DNA of 64,000 bases, from the NCBI RefSeq assembly GCF_900996235.1, contig NZ_CAAJGM010000044.1:62001-126000 (forward strand), given 5' to 3'. Shown piece by piece: positions 25,011-36,042 of this stretch (its first letter is position 1; every line of letters begins with the position of its first letter). Below the pieces are notes generated by a model. The model worked only from the letters and a program-made list of their open reading frames with translations. It had not been told where the DNA came from and searched no databases. The position numbers and the translations under genes were made by a program. Source of the DNA: Paraburkholderia sp. BCC1885 (GTDB lineage Bacteria > Pseudomonadota > Gammaproteobacteria > Burkholderiales > Burkholderiaceae).

Positions 25011-26390
25011 TTAGTGAGGCTTGAACCGCACACGTTCGGGTGGCTGCCTGAAAGTTCCAAGCCGCGTCCAGAACGGCATGCCAAGGAAAAACGCAAAGTA
25101 GATCAGCGCGCAGACCTGCGCGATCAGCGTCGCGGCGGGTGACGGCGGCTTGGTTCCGAGGAACGCCAGCGTCAGAAAGACCAGCACGAAGATCCCGTAA
25201 AACACCTTGTGGAAGAATGGCCGGTAGCGGATCGACTTGACCGGCGAGCGGTCGAGCCACGGCAGGAAGAACAGCGAAACCACCGCGCTGCCCATCACCA
25301 CCACGCCCCAGAATTTCGACTGGGTGAAGTACATCGCCAGGATCACCAGCACGGCGAGCACCGGCAGCCCCACCTTCCACTTGCCGCGCGCCCGCAGCAG
25401 CGCCAGCACGCCGAGGAGCGCGATCACGATCATCAGCACGATCTTGAACGGGTCCGTGGTGGCGCGCAGCATCGCATAGAACGCCGTGAAGTACCACACC
25501 GGCGCGATTTCCGGCGGCGTCTGCAAGGGGTTGGCCGGCACGAAGTTGTTCGCCTCGAGGAAGTAGCCGCCCATCTCCGGCGCGAAAAAAATGATCGCCG
25601 CGAAGATCAGCAGGAACACCGAGACGCCCATGAAGTCGTGCACGGAGTAGTACGGATGGAACGGGATGCCGTCGAGCGGAATGCCGTTCTCGTCCTTCTT
25701 CGCCTTGATCTCGATGCCGTCCGGATTGTTCGAGCCCACTTCGTGCAGCGCCACCAGATGCGCCACCACCAGCCCGATCAGCACCAGCGGAATCGCGATC
25801 ACGTGAAACGCGAAGAAGCGGTTCAGCGTGACGTCCGACACCACGTAATCGCCGCGAATCCACAGCGACAGATCCGGCCCGATGAAGGGAATCGCCGAGA
25901 ACAGGTTGACGATCACCTGTGCGCCCCAGAACGACATCTGGCCCCACGGCAGCAGGTAGCCGAAGAAGGCTTCCGCCATCAGGCACAGGAAGATCGCGCA
26001 ACCGAAGATCCACACGAGTTCGCGCGGCTTGCGATACGAGCCGTACATCAGCCCGCGGAACATGTGCAGATAGACCACCACGAAGAACATCGACGCGCCG
26101 GTCGAGTGCATGTAGCGGATCAGCCAGCCCCACGGCACCTCGCGCATGATGTACTCGACCGAGGCGAACGCGAGCGTCGAATCCGGCTTGTAGTTCATGG
26201 TGAGGAAAATGCCGGTGACGATCTGGTTGACCAGCACCAGCAGCGCGAGCGAGCCGAAGAAATACCAGAAATTGAAATTTTTCGGCGCGTAATACTCGGA
26301 GACGTGCTTCTTCCACGTCGAGGTCATCGGGAAACGGCGGTCGATCCAGCCGGCCAGCCCGGTTGTCTCCACTTCGTGTTCGATCGCCAT
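25011..26390 (-). CDS. petB: Cytochrome b, bc1 complex
   Basis: 459 aa integral membrane subunit carrying hemes bL and bH and the quinol sites. The four-helix core includes GYLLPWGQMSFWGAQV, HSTGASMFFVVVYLHMFRG and FFAFHVIAIPLVL with heme-ligating histidines, and PEW-like region PEIAPVWYFTAFYAMLR. Eight or more hydrophobic helices and an additional C-terminal helix are present. It begins immediately after the petA stop and ends 23 bases before petC. Confidence 0.97.
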   Translation of the reverse strand: MAIEHEVETTGLAGWIDRRFPMTSTWKKHVSEYYAPKNFNFWYFFGSLALLVLVNQIVTGIFLTMNYKPDSTLAFASVEYIMREVPWGWLIRYMHSTGASMFFVVVYLHMFRGLMYGSYRKPRELVWIFGCAIFLCLMAEAFFGYLLPWGQMSFWGAQVIVNLFSAIPFIGPDLSLWIRGDYVVSDVTLNRFFAFHVIAIPLVLIGLVVAHLVALHEVGSNNPDGIEIKAKKDENGIPLDGIPFHPYYSVHDFMGVSVFLLIFAAIIFFAPEMGGYFLEANNFVPANPLQTPPEIAPVWYFTAFYAMLRATTDPFKIVLMIVIALLGVLALLRARGKWKVGLPVLAVLVILAMYFTQSKFWGVVVMGSAVVSLFFLPWLDRSPVKSIRYRPFFHKVFYGIFVLVFLTLAFLGTKPPSPAATLIAQVCALIYFAFFLGMPFWTRLGTFRQPPERVRFKPH

Positions 26391-27011
26391 TTACGCTTCT
26401 CCTTTCTCGTCCTTGCCGATCACGAGCTGGGTAGCCGACGTGAACATGTAGGGCGGGATATCCAGGTTTTGCGGCGCAGGTTTGTTCTTGAAGACGCGGC
26501 CGGCCATATCGTAGGTCGAGCCGTGGCACGGACACAAAAAGCCGCCTGGCCAGTCGTCCGGAAGATTGGGCTGCGCGCCCTCCTGGAAACGCGGCGTCGG
26601 CGTGCAGCCCAGATGGGTACACACGGCAACGGCGACGAGAAGGTTCTTATGATCCGGCCGCGAGCGGAATTCGTTGTTGCAGTATTCCGGCAACGGCATC
26701 GAGAAGGGATGTTCGGTATGGGGATCGGCAACTTCGTTATCGGCTTTCTGCACGTCGGCGAGCATCTTGTCGGTACGGTTGATGATCCAGACCGGCTTGC
26801 CGCGCCAGGCAACGGTCATCATGTCGCCCGGCTTCAGATTGCTGATATCGGCCTCGACCGGCGCGCCGGCTGCCTTGGCCTTTTCAGATGGTGCAAACGA
26901 ACTAACAAAGGGTACGACAGTGGCAACGCCTCCTATGCCACCTGCTACGGTCGTCGCTATCAGCCACGTACGCCGGCCGCCGTCGACGAGCTCATCTTCT
27001 TTGTCTCGCAT
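26391..27011 (-). CDS. petA: Rieske iron-sulfur protein, bc1 complex
   Basis: 206 aa, anchored by an N-terminal helix with a twin-arginine start (GGRRTWLIATTVAGG). The [2Fe-2S] ligands are in CTHLGC and CPCHGSTYD. Oxidises ubiquinol on the periplasmic side. The ATG at 27011 gives the usual MRDKEDE start; an upstream start at 27089 would add 26 residues. First gene of petABC; the 27012-27218 gap to the NIF3 gene holds its probable promoter. Confidence 0.95.
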   Translation of the reverse strand: MRDKEDELVDGGRRTWLIATTVAGGIGGVATVVPFVSSFAPSEKAKAAGAPVEADISNLKPGDMMTVAWRGKPVWIINRTDKMLADVQKADNEVADPHTEHPFSMPLPEYCNNEFRSRPDHKNLLVAVAVCTHLGCTPTPRFQEGAQPNLPDDWPGGFLCPCHGSTYDMAGRVFKNKPAPQNLDIPPYMFTSATQLVIGKDEKGEA

Positions 27012-27218
27012 CACACGCCCCACTTCTGAGTTGGATTTTTCCTTCACGTCGCTTCTACCGACGCTAGTTTGCTCGAATGGAGTCGTCATTTACAAGGCCC
27101 GAATGCCAAAAACCATGCGAAGTCTTTGATATCCAAGGGTTTCCCCGCACGAATCAGAAACTTTTCTGGAGTTTCTTTTAAGTGGGCCCTGTGTATTTCG
27201 TGCGGTTTAGTTCAGTAA

Positions 27219-27965
27219 TCACACGGGATTGTGAATATCAATAAAGAGGTGTTCGATATCAAATGATTCCGACAGATGCGCGCCCAACGCCTGCACGCCG
27301 AAACGCTCGGTTGCATGATGGCCAGCGGCCAGAAACGCCACGCCGCTTTCCTGCGCGGTATGCATGCTGGGTTCGGAGACTTCACCGGTGAGGAACACGT
27401 CGGCGCCGGCTTCGATCGCCGCGTTGAAGTAGCCTTGCGCGGCGCCCGTGCACCAGGCGACGCGCCGCAATTCGACGTCCGGGTCGCCGAACGCGAGCGG
27501 CGTGCGGCCGAGCGTCTCCTCGACCTCCGCGGTAAAGTGCGCGAGCGTGACCGGCATCGGCAACGTGGTCATCCAGCCGAGGTCGTTGTCGCCGAAGCGC
27601 GACTCGCCGATCCAGCCCATCTTCGCGCCGAGTTGCGCGTTGTTGCCGAATTCGGGATGGTCGTCGAGCGGCAGATGGTAGGCGAACAGGTTCAGGTCGT
27701 TGCCGAGCAGCAGCTTCAGGCGGTTATATTTGCGGCCGGTAATCTGCGCCGGCTCGTTGCGCCAGAAGTAGCCATGATGAACCAGCACGGCGTCGGCGCC
27801 CCAATCGAGCGCCGCCTCCAGGAAGGCCAGCGAGGCGGTGACGCCGGTCGCCAGCTTGTTGACCCGGCGCCGCCCTTCGACCTGCAGGCCGTTCGGGCAG
27901 TAGTCCTTGAAGCGCGCGGTTTCAAGGACTTTGTTCAGATACAATTCAAGTTCGATCCGATCCAT
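27219..27965 (-). CDS. NIF3/YbgI-like dinuclear metal-binding protein
   Basis: 248 aa, complete NIF3-family protein: HHGYFW with metal-binding His, [17 protein letters not shown], and C-terminal [14 protein letters not shown]. These residues bind two metals in a toroidal hexamer; the cellular role is uncertain (GTP cyclohydrolase 1 type 2 homologue by name only). The start has AGAGGATT. Its ATG is only 19 bases from the divergent protease ATG. Confidence 0.93.
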   Translation of the reverse strand: MDRIELELYLNKVLETARFKDYCPNGLQVEGRRRVNKLATGVTASLAFLEAALDWGADAVLVHHGYFWRNEPAQITGRKYNRLKLLLGNDLNLFAYHLPLDDHPEFGNNAQLGAKMGWIGESRFGDNDLGWMTTLPMPVTLAHFTAEVEETLGRTPLAFGDPDVELRRVAWCTGAAQGYFNAAIEAGADVFLTGEVSEPSMHTAQESGVAFLAAGHHATERFGVQALGAHLSESFDIEHLFIDIHNPV

Positions 27966-27984
27966 ATAATCCTCTAATCTTCAG

Positions 27985-29205
27985 ATGCTTAGACGCTTTT
28001 GGCTGTTCTTTGCCCAAGCGGTGACCGTGCTGTTGGCACTGATGTTCATCATTGCCACGCTCAAACCGCAATGGCTGCAACGCCAGGGGCAGTTCGGCAA
28101 GCAGCTCGCCGAACCGATCGTCGCGCTGCGGGAGGTGGCACCTGGCATCGGTAGCAGCGGCCCTGCACAGGCATCCTATGCCGACGCCGCGCAGAAGGCG
28201 TCCCCCGCGGTCGTCAACGTGTTTTCGAGCAAGGACGGCTCTTTGCCGCCCGACCCTCGCGCGAAAGATCCGCTGTTTCGTTACTTCTTCGGCAACAAGA
28301 ACAACAACAAACAGCAGGAACAGCCCGCAGCAAATCTCGGCTCGGGTGTCATAGTGAGTTCGGAAGGTTACATTCTAACGAACCAGCACGTGGTCGACGG
28401 CGCGGATCAGATCGAAATCGCGCTCGCCGACGGCCGCACCACCACCGCCAAGGTGATCGGCGTCGATCCGGAGACGGATCTGGCCGTGCTGAAGGTGAAC
28501 CTCACCAACCTGCCCACCATCACGCTCGGCCGCATGGACCAGACGCGCGTGGGCGACGTGGTGCTGGCCATCGGCAACCCGTTCGGGGTCGGCCAGACGG
28601 TCACCATGGGGATTGTCAGCGCGCTCGGCCGCAATCACCTCGGCATCAACACCTTCGAAAACTTCATCCAGACCGACGCGGCCATCAATCCCGGCAACTC
28701 GGGCGGCGCGCTGGTGGACGTGAACGGCAATCTGCTCGGCATCAACACCGCGATCTATTCGCGTTCGGGCGGCTCGCTGGGGATCGGCTTTGCGATTCCT
28801 GTGTCGACGGCGCGCAGCGTGCTGGAGAGCATCATTACCACCGGCTCGGTGACGCGCGGCTGGATCGGCGTCGAGCCGCAGGACGTGACACCGGAGATTG
28901 CCGAGTCGTTCGGGTTGGAGCAGAAGTCGGGAGCAATCGTGGCGGGCGTGCTGAAGAACGGGCCGGCCGACCGTGCCGGCATCAAGCCGGGTGACATTCT
29001 CGTCAGCGTGGACGGTCAGGACATCACCGATACCACGCGTCTGCTGAACCTGATCGCGCAGATCAAACCGGGTTCCAGCGCGAAGATCCATCTGGTGCGC
29101 AAGAACCGCGAGCTGGATCTGGACGTGATGATCGGCAAGCGCCCGCCGCCGCCGAAACAGCCGACGGACGATAGCGGCGGCGATCAGGACGACGATGGGG
29201 GTTGA
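27985..29205 (+). CDS. HtrA-type periplasmic serine protease (DegS/DegQ-like, one PDZ)
   Basis: 406 aa. A single N-terminal membrane segment (residues 5-25) without clear cleavage site anchors it, DegS-like. Trypsin-like domain with H135 (TNQHVVDG), D165 (DPETDLAVL) and S239 (NPGNSGGALV). One PDZ domain (about 295-390, GAIVAGVLKNGPADRAG). The C-terminus is Pro/Asp-rich. It would degrade misfolded envelope proteins or act in sigmaE signalling. It ends 18 bases from the convergent tatC. Confidence 0.93.
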   Translation: MLRRFWLFFAQAVTVLLALMFIIATLKPQWLQRQGQFGKQLAEPIVALREVAPGIGSSGPAQASYADAAQKASPAVVNVFSSKDGSLPPDPRAKDPLFRYFFGNKNNNKQQEQPAANLGSGVIVSSEGYILTNQHVVDGADQIEIALADGRTTTAKVIGVDPETDLAVLKVNLTNLPTITLGRMDQTRVGDVVLAIGNPFGVGQTVTMGIVSALGRNHLGINTFENFIQTDAAINPGNSGGALVDVNGNLLGINTAIYSRSGGSLGIGFAIPVSTARSVLESIITTGSVTRGWIGVEPQDVTPEIAESFGLEQKSGAIVAGVLKNGPADRAGIKPGDILVSVDGQDITDTTRLLNLIAQIKPGSSAKIHLVRKNRELDLDVMIGKRPPPPKQPTDDSGGDQDDDGG

Positions 29206-29223
29206 GGCAAGGCGTTGCCGCCC

Positions 29224-30006
29224 TCAGCTCGCCGCCTGCTCCCCGTCATCCGCGATTTCCTTCTGCTTGCCGACAATCAGGCGCGCCGCGACGATCCCCG
29301 CCTCATAAAGCACGATCAGCGGCAGCGCGAGAATGAGCTGCGAGAACACGTCAGGCGGCGTCACCACTGCCGACACCACGAACGCCCCGACGATCACATA
29401 CGGACGGATCTGACGCAGCTTCTTGACCGTCACAATGCCCATCCGCACCAGCAGCACGACCACAATCGGGACTTCGAACGTCACCCCGAACGCGATGAAC
29501 ATGGTCAGCACGAAACTGAGATAGTTGTCGATGTCCGTGTTCATGGCCGCGCCGAGCGGCGCGTTGTAGTGCGCCATCACGCGGAAAATGGTGGGGAACA
29601 CCACGAAGTAGGCGAACGCCATGCCGCACAGGAACAGGATGTAGCTGCTGCCCACCAGCGGCACCACCAGCTTTTTCTCGTGCTGGTAAAGCCCCGGCGC
29701 GACGAACGCCCAGATCTGGTACAGCACCACCGGCAGCGCAATCACCAGCGCCACCATCATGGTCACCTTCATCGGCACGAAGAACGAGCCGGTGACGTCG
29801 GTGACGATCAGCTTGCCGTCTTTCGGCAGATTCACCATCAAGGGCCGCGCGAGCAGCCTGAAGATGTCCGGCGCCCAGTAGACGAGCCCGAGAAACACCA
29901 CGATGACGGCAATGCCGGCGCGGATGATGCGATCACGCAGTTCGACGAGATGCGAGATGAAGGTCTCTTCAGCGCCTTCGCTCTGGGTTTGCTGGGGGTC
30001 GCTCAC
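29224..30006 (-). CDS. tatC: TatC, twin-arginine translocase receptor
   Basis: 260 aa inner-membrane protein with six predicted helices. Family motifs visible: FISHLVELRDRI near the N-terminus, FVAPGLYQHEKK, and FGVTFEVPIVVVLL with the conserved Glu. It binds Tat signal peptides; likely clients here are the Rieske protein and the phosphatase-like lipoprotein at 59560. It closes the minus-strand gene array that begins at mlaF. Confidence 0.97.
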   Translation of the reverse strand: MSDPQQTQSEGAEETFISHLVELRDRIIRAGIAVIVVFLGLVYWAPDIFRLLARPLMVNLPKDGKLIVTDVTGSFFVPMKVTMMVALVIALPVVLYQIWAFVAPGLYQHEKKLVVPLVGSSYILFLCGMAFAYFVVFPTIFRVMAHYNAPLGAAMNTDIDNYLSFVLTMFIAFGVTFEVPIVVVLLVRMGIVTVKKLRQIRPYVIVGAFVVSAVVTPPDVFSQLILALPLIVLYEAGIVAARLIVGKQKEIADDGEQAAS

Positions 30007-30040
30007 ACCGGCCCTCGGTAGGAGATTATCGGTAGGGTCA

Positions 30041-30580
30041 TCAGAAGAAGCGCGTCGGCCGGCGCAGGCTCACCGGCGTATGACGCGCCACGCGCGCCGC
30101 GCCCGACTGCACCCGCGTGCGGCGGGCGGTGGCACGCTTGTACCACGTCGGCATGGCAGTCTGCTTGACACGCCAGTTCTTGCGTTTGGGCGCCGCAGGG
30201 GATGCGGCGCGCCAGGAGGTCGAACTGGTCATGAGGTTGTTGTTACCCGCGGCGCCTTCCAGCGCGCCGCCGGCAATGCTCGGGCTCACCGGCGAACCCG
30301 AATTCCACGCGTCGTTCAGTTCGCTTTCATGCTTGCGCAGGTTGTCGTGAACCGAGGTTTCGACGTTGCTCGCCGCCGTTTCGAACTCGCTTTTCATACG
30401 GCGCAATTCGTCGAGCTCGATTTCACGCGTGACTTCGGCCTTCACGTCGTTGATATACCGTTGCGCACGGCCAAACAGCGCCCCCGCCGTGCGGGCGACG
30501 CGCGGCAGCCGCTCCGGCCCGAGTACGACCAGCGCGACGACGCCGATCAGCGCCATCTTGGTTAGACCGAGGTCCAGCAT
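30041..30580 (-). CDS. tatB: TatB, twin-arginine translocase subunit
   Basis: 179 aa. A short N-terminal helix MLDLGLTKMALIGVVALVVLGPERLP is followed by an amphipathic helix and a charged region, as in TatB; the long basic C-terminal tail is typical of Burkholderiales. Works with TatC as receptor. Placed between tatA and tatC, 34 bases before the latter. Confidence 0.96.
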   Translation of the reverse strand: MLDLGLTKMALIGVVALVVLGPERLPRVARTAGALFGRAQRYINDVKAEVTREIELDELRRMKSEFETAASNVETSVHDNLRKHESELNDAWNSGSPVSPSIAGGALEGAAGNNNLMTSSTSWRAASPAAPKRKNWRVKQTAMPTWYKRATARRTRVQSGAARVARHTPVSLRRPTRFF

Positions 30581-30618
30581 GAAGTGGGGTTCCCGTCAGT
30601 ACGCGGATGGACCGCGGC

Positions 30619-30939
<321 letters not shown>

Positions 30940-31147
30940 TCATCTATACGTTGCCGCCGCTGCTTCAGATTCGGCGCAGCGGCCCTCAGCATGCCTGATT
31001 GTGTCCGGGCAACCGCGACGGCCTCATTACATTGCCAGAGAAAAATGCCCTGAAGCTGCCTTCGCGCCGCCGTCCGCCATCATACGCAGTTCAGGCGCCC
31101 AATGAATACGCTTGTAACGTGCGCGTTCGCAACGGACGCCCGGCACG

Positions 31148-31513
31148 TCACCCCATCCGTTGCCACGGGCGCGGCCCCGCCAGAATATGCGCATGCAGGT
31201 GATACACCTCCTGACCGCCGCCCGGCCCGGTATTGATTACCGTGCGAAAGCCGGTCTCGCCGCCGCTGTAGGCGACGCCAAGCTGCGCGGCCAGACGCGC
31301 CACCAATACAAGCATTCTACCAAGCAGCGGCGCATCGCTTTCGGTGCAGTTCGACAGCGTTTCGATGTGCTTGCGCGGAATCACCAGCACATGGGTTTCG
31401 GCCGCCGGGCGAATGTCGCGGAAGGCGACGAACTCGTCGTCCTCGTGGACTTTGGTCGAAGGAATTTCGCCCGCGGCGATCTTGCAGAAAAGGCAGTTTG
31501 AATCGTGGCTCAT
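31148..31513 (-). CDS. HIT family protein (HinT-like nucleotide hydrolase)
   Basis: 121 aa histidine-triad protein, probably hydrolysing purine nucleoside phosphoramidates. N-terminal zinc-type CLFCKIAAGEIPS, and the active site YHLHAHILAG (HxHxH). Start 31513 gives the conserved MSHDSNCLFCK; an extra six residues upstream are possible. It sits between his and tat genes, a common betaproteobacterial order. Confidence 0.95.
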   Translation of the reverse strand: MSHDSNCLFCKIAAGEIPSTKVHEDDEFVAFRDIRPAAETHVLVIPRKHIETLSNCTESDAPLLGRMLVLVARLAAQLGVAYSGGETGFRTVINTGPGGGQEVYHLHAHILAGPRPWQRMG

Positions 31514-31555
31514 GGAGGTCCTGAAGCGCAAACGTGCGGGCAGAGCGGCCTGGCG

Positions 31556-31951
31556 TCAGAACCACGCCCGCGGATTCAGCAGCGGCTTGTTATCGTACAG
31601 AAACAGCCAGCCCTTGATGATACGGTACAACATCCAGATCCCGACAGCCCACAGGACCGGAATGCCGATCACGACGAAAAACAGCAGGCCGCCGATCAGA
31701 TAGCCCAGCATGCACCACCAGAAGGTGCGCATCTGCCACTGGAAATGCGCTTCGTAAGGCGTGCCGGCGACATCCGGCCGCTTCACATAATTGATGATGA
31801 TGGCGATCAGCACCGAGATGCCGCCCGTCAGCCAGTACACCGCGTAGAGCGCGTACAGCACGTGGGTGAGGGTACGGGCGCTGCGTTCGCGGTCGGATTC
31901 GAGGGCATTACGGTAAGCGGGCCGCGGATATTCGCCCGGCGACTGTTCCAT
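31556..31951 (-). CDS. DUF4870-like small membrane protein
   Basis: 131 aa with three hydrophobic segments (about 28-50, 78-97, 100-120) and a short cytoplasmic N-terminus. The layout, including HFQWQMRTFWW and YRIIKGWLFLYDNKP, matches DUF4870-type membrane proteins of unknown function. The ATG at 31951 is preceded by AGGAGGAC. It lies between hisE and the HIT gene on the same strand. Confidence 0.85.
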   Translation of the reverse strand: MEQSPGEYPRPAYRNALESDRERSARTLTHVLYALYAVYWLTGGISVLIAIIINYVKRPDVAGTPYEAHFQWQMRTFWWCMLGYLIGGLLFFVVIGIPVLWAVGIWMLYRIIKGWLFLYDNKPLLNPRAWF

Positions 31952-32036
31952 GCTTGCGTCCTCCTTCCTGTTGGCCTGCGGTTTGCGCATTCCGGTTGCT
32001 GCCGGTTGGCGGCGTCCGGTTGATCCGCAGGGCGAA

Positions 32037-32411
32037 TCAATCGCCCTGTTGCTCGCGCTCGCGGCTCTTGCGCAGCGCTTTCTCTTCGATGCCCGACATA
32101 CCCTCGCGGCGCTCAAGTTCGGCGAGCACGTCGGCCGGGCTCAGGTCGAAGTGCGACAGCATCACGAGGCAATGGAACCACAGATCGGCCACTTCGCCCA
32201 CCAGCGCGGCGGGCGCGCCGCCCTGGCGCACGTCCTTGGCGGCGAGTACGACTTCGGTGGCTTCCTCGCCGATTTTCTTCAGGACCGCGTCGTCGCCCTT
32301 ATGGAACAGGCGTGACACATAAGAAACGTCGGGGTCGCCGCCCTTGCGGCCGTCGATTACGGCGGCGAGGCGCAGCAGCGTGTCGTGCGTCGATTGCGAG
32401 TTTTGCGTCAT
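32037..32411 (-). CDS. hisE: Phosphoribosyl-ATP diphosphatase
   Basis: 124 aa MazG-like enzyme, second step of histidine synthesis (PR-ATP to PR-AMP). Metal-binding [11 protein letters not shown] and [10 protein letters not shown] motifs are present. ATG overlaps the hisI stop by four bases (ATGA). Separate from hisI, unlike the fused enterobacterial gene. Confidence 0.96.
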   Translation of the reverse strand: MTQNSQSTHDTLLRLAAVIDGRKGGDPDVSYVSRLFHKGDDAVLKKIGEEATEVVLAAKDVRQGGAPAALVGEVADLWFHCLVMLSHFDLSPADVLAELERREGMSGIEEKALRKSREREQQGD

Positions 32412-32818
32412 TTGTAGATGTGTTCGGGGTCTTTCAGGACGGGTTCGACCGCGACCCAGTCGCCGTCTTCGACCGTCCCTTCGAATTTCTGGAAAAAGCA
32501 CGAATGGCGGCCCGTGTGGCAGGCAATGCCCGACACCTGCTCGACCTTCAGCAGCACGACGTCTTCGTCGCAATCAAGCCGCACTTCATGCACGTGCTGC
32601 ACGTGGCCGGACTCTTCGCCCTTGAACCACAGCCGCTGACGCGAGCGCGAGAAATACACCGCGCGCTGCGTTTCGATGGTTTTGGCGAGCGCCTCGCGGT
32701 TCATCCACGCGAACATCAGCACGTCGTTGCTGGCGGCTTCCTGGGCGATCACCGGCACGAGGCCGTTCGCGTCCCACTTCACCTTGTCGAGCCAGTCCAC
32801 AGCCGTAGGATTCACCAC
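32408..32818 (-). CDS. hisI: Phosphoribosyl-AMP cyclohydrolase
   Basis: 136 aa, third step of histidine synthesis. The zinc/magnesium sites are visible in [14 protein letters not shown] region ([16 protein letters not shown]) and in [10 protein letters not shown]. It begins one base from the hisF stop and overlaps hisE. Length and motifs are normal. Confidence 0.96.
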   Translation of the reverse strand: MVNPTAVDWLDKVKWDANGLVPVIAQEAASNDVLMFAWMNREALAKTIETQRAVYFSRSRQRLWFKGEESGHVQHVHEVRLDCDEDVVLLKVEQVSGIACHTGRHSCFFQKFEGTVEDGDWVAVEPVLKDPEHIYK

Positions 32819-32819
32819 G

Positions 32820-33593
<774 letters not shown>

Positions 33594-33722
33594 GATCGTG
33601 CAAATTCTGCCAATACCGCTGATGAGGCCGCCCACCTTGGGGCGGCGCTGTGCCGGCGCGCGTGGCTGCCGTGCCGGGCTCTCGGGCCCGGCGCTACCAG
33701 GCGGTCGTGCTGCGCCCCGTAT

Positions 33723-34475
33723 TCAGGCGTCGTCCGACTCGCGCAGCTTGTCGGCAAGGGTCTGGGCGGCCGCAAAGTCGAGATCGCCCGAATAGATGGC
33801 GCGCCCGCAGATCACGCCTTCGATGCCTTCGACTTCCACTTCGCAGAGCGCTTCGATGTCCGCGAGATTCGACAGGCCGCCGCTCGCGATGACCGGAATC
33901 TTCACCGCGCGCGCGAGACGCACCGTCGCGTCGATGTTGACACCTTGCAGCATGCCGTCGCGGCCGATATCAGTATAAATGATCGATTCGCAGCCATAGT
34001 CCTCGAACTTGCGCGCAAGATCGGCAACTTCGTGGCCGGTCAGCTTGCTCCAGCCGTCCGTGGCCACTTTGCCGTCTTTGGCGTCGAGGCCCACAATGAT
34101 GTGGCCGCCGAACGCCGTGCAGGCGTCCTGCAGGAACCCCGGATTCTTCACCGCCGCCGTGCCGATGATCACATACGACAGACCGTCGTCCAGATAGCGC
34201 TCGATGGTGTTCAGGTCGCGGATGCCGCCGCCCAGCTGGACGGGAATCTCGCCACCGACTTCCTCGATGATCGCGCGGATCGCGTCTTCGTTCTTCGGCT
34301 TACCGGCAAATGCGCCGTTCAGGTCGACGAGGTGCAGGCGCCGGGCGCCGCGGTCGACCCAATGTCGGGCCATCGCCGCCGGTTCCTCGGAAAAAATCGT
34401 CGCCTGGTCCATGTCGCCCTGTTTGAGGCGGACACACTGACCATCTTTCAGGTCGATGGCGGGAATCAGCAGCAT
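33723..34475 (-). CDS. hisA: ProFAR isomerase
   Basis: 250 aa TIM barrel. Catalytic Asp in [13 protein letters not shown] and in YTDIGRDGM; phosphate loops GGGIR and ASGGLS. Amadori isomerisation of ProFAR. Homologous to hisF as usual. It follows hisH by 168 bases; that gap (34476-34643) shows no gene. Confidence 0.97.
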   Translation of the reverse strand: MLLIPAIDLKDGQCVRLKQGDMDQATIFSEEPAAMARHWVDRGARRLHLVDLNGAFAGKPKNEDAIRAIIEEVGGEIPVQLGGGIRDLNTIERYLDDGLSYVIIGTAAVKNPGFLQDACTAFGGHIIVGLDAKDGKVATDGWSKLTGHEVADLARKFEDYGCESIIYTDIGRDGMLQGVNIDATVRLARAVKIPVIASGGLSNLADIEALCEVEVEGIEGVICGRAIYSGDLDFAAAQTLADKLRESDDA

Positions 34476-34643
34476 AGCAATCGGGTCTAGTCAGGGAAGA
34501 AGGTTTAAGGTCGGGCGGCGCCGGGAAAGCCGGATCAGGCCGCTCGGCCGCCGTTTCGCTAGTTTAGTACAACTCTTTGAGGAGCCCGGCGCACGTGCCT
34601 CAGGCACGCGGGCGCGGTGAAACGGAACAGTGACGGTAGGCGC

Positions 34644-35285
34644 TCACGGGTTCCAGTGCACGAAGTTTCGATACACACGCAGACCCGCTTCAGCGCTCTT
34701 TTCCGGATGGAATTGGGTTGCAAAGATGTTATCCCGCGCCACCGCCGAGGTAAAGGGCACGCCGTACACGGTCTCGCCGGAGGTATGCGCGGCGTTGTCC
34801 GGCTGCACGTAATAGCTATGCACGAAGTAGAAGAAACTGCCATCCGCGACGCCGTCCCACAGCGGATGCGGCAAAGTCTGACGCACGCGGTTCCAGCCCA
34901 TCTGCGGGACCTTGAAGCGCGAGCCGTCGTCCTGCAACTGGCCTTCCAGATCGAAGCGCAACACCTTGCCGGGCAACAGCCCGAGGCCGGGCGTGTCGCC
35001 CTCGGCGCTCCAGTCGAACAGCATCTGCTCGCCCACGCACACGCCCATCAGCGGCTTGCTGCGCGAGGCTTCGATGACCGCCTCCTGCAGGCCGGATTCG
35101 CCGAGGCTGCGCATGCAATCGGGCATCGCGCCCTGGCCGGGCAACACGACGCGGTCGGCGGCGCGAATCGCTTCCGGCTGGTCGACGATCGCCACCTCCG
35201 CTTCCGGCGCGGCCTTGCGCAGCGCCTGGGCGACCGAACGCAGGTTGCCCATTCCGTAATCCACAATCGCAATCGAAGTTTTCAT
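34644..35285 (-). CDS. hisH: Imidazole glycerol phosphate synthase, glutaminase subunit
   Basis: 213 aa class I glutamine amidotransferase, supplying ammonia to HisF. Nucleophile C83 in GVCVGEQML, catalytic His/Glu in QFHPEKS, and oxyanion strand LPGQGA. The next gene upstream is hisB, 75 bases away; the MarC-like gene that some relatives carry here is absent. Confidence 0.97.
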   Translation of the reverse strand: MKTSIAIVDYGMGNLRSVAQALRKAAPEAEVAIVDQPEAIRAADRVVLPGQGAMPDCMRSLGESGLQEAVIEASRSKPLMGVCVGEQMLFDWSAEGDTPGLGLLPGKVLRFDLEGQLQDDGSRFKVPQMGWNRVRQTLPHPLWDGVADGSFFYFVHSYYVQPDNAAHTSGETVYGVPFTSAVARDNIFATQFHPEKSAEAGLRVYRNFVHWNP

Positions 35286-35360
35286 TTCAGGTCAGGCAGT
35301 GACGCCCCAGGTTTGGGCCGTCGCACGCCTTGCCAGGCAGTGCGGCGGGCCGTGGGGTGC

Positions 35361-35948
35361 TTACAGGCTACCCTTGGTCGACGGAATCTGTCCCGCCGCG
35401 CGATCATCCAGCTCAACCGCCATGCGCAAGGCCCGGCCGAAGGCCTTGAACACGGTTTCCATCTGATGATGGGCATTCAGGCCGCGCAGGTTGTCGATAT
35501 GAAGCGTCACGCCGGCGTGATTCACGAAGCCGCGGAAGAATTCGATGGAAAGGTCGACGTCGAACGTGCCGATGCGCGCGCGCGTGAACGGCACATGGAA
35601 TTCGAGGCCCGGACGGCCGGAAAAATCGATCACGACACGCGACAGGGCTTCGTCGAGCGGCACGTAAGAATGACCGTAGCGACGGATGCCCTTCTTGTCG
35701 CCGACCGCCTTCGCGACCGCCTGCCCCAGCGTGATGCCGACGTCTTCGACCGTATGATGATCGTCGATCTGCGTGTCGCCATGCGCTTCGATGTCCAGAT
35801 CAATCAACCCATGCCGCGCGATCTGGTCGAGCATGTGGTCGAGGAACGGCACGCCGGTGGCGAGCTGTTGCTTGCCGGTGCCGTCCAGATTGATCTTGAT
35901 ACGGATCTGCGTTTCGCTAGTGTCGCGAACGACTTCCGCCTGGCGCAT
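35361..35948 (-). CDS. hisB: Imidazoleglycerol-phosphate dehydratase (monofunctional)
   Basis: 195 aa manganese enzyme. Metal-ligating histidines in [21 protein letters not shown] and [12 protein letters not shown]. It has no histidinol-phosphatase domain, so that step must be encoded elsewhere. Start 35948 ([10 protein letters not shown]) fits the family; about 94 bases separate it from hisC. Confidence 0.97.
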   Translation of the reverse strand: MRQAEVVRDTSETQIRIKINLDGTGKQQLATGVPFLDHMLDQIARHGLIDLDIEAHGDTQIDDHHTVEDVGITLGQAVAKAVGDKKGIRRYGHSYVPLDEALSRVVIDFSGRPGLEFHVPFTRARIGTFDVDLSIEFFRGFVNHAGVTLHIDNLRGLNAHHQMETVFKAFGRALRMAVELDDRAAGQIPSTKGSL

Positions 35949-36042
35949 GGTAATTCCTCGAATCTGACTATGAAAGAAAGGCTGTGGGGGGAACGCCAAA
36001 CGCCGCGCCCGCCATGCGGTGCGCGGCGCGACGGCACGCCGT

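Noticed and set aside
24988..26622. A single long minus-strand frame through cytochrome b into petC suggesting an 800-residue protein
   Set aside because: The upstream part lies in the wrong frame over petB, is Arg/Ala/Gly-rich with no domain, and petC has its own signal peptide, ATG and Shine-Dalgarno at 24987.
25209..27029. Plus-strand ORF of 606 codons opposite petAB
   Set aside because: His/Arg/Glu-rich composition typical of antisense frames in high-GC DNA; petA and petB on the other strand are certain.
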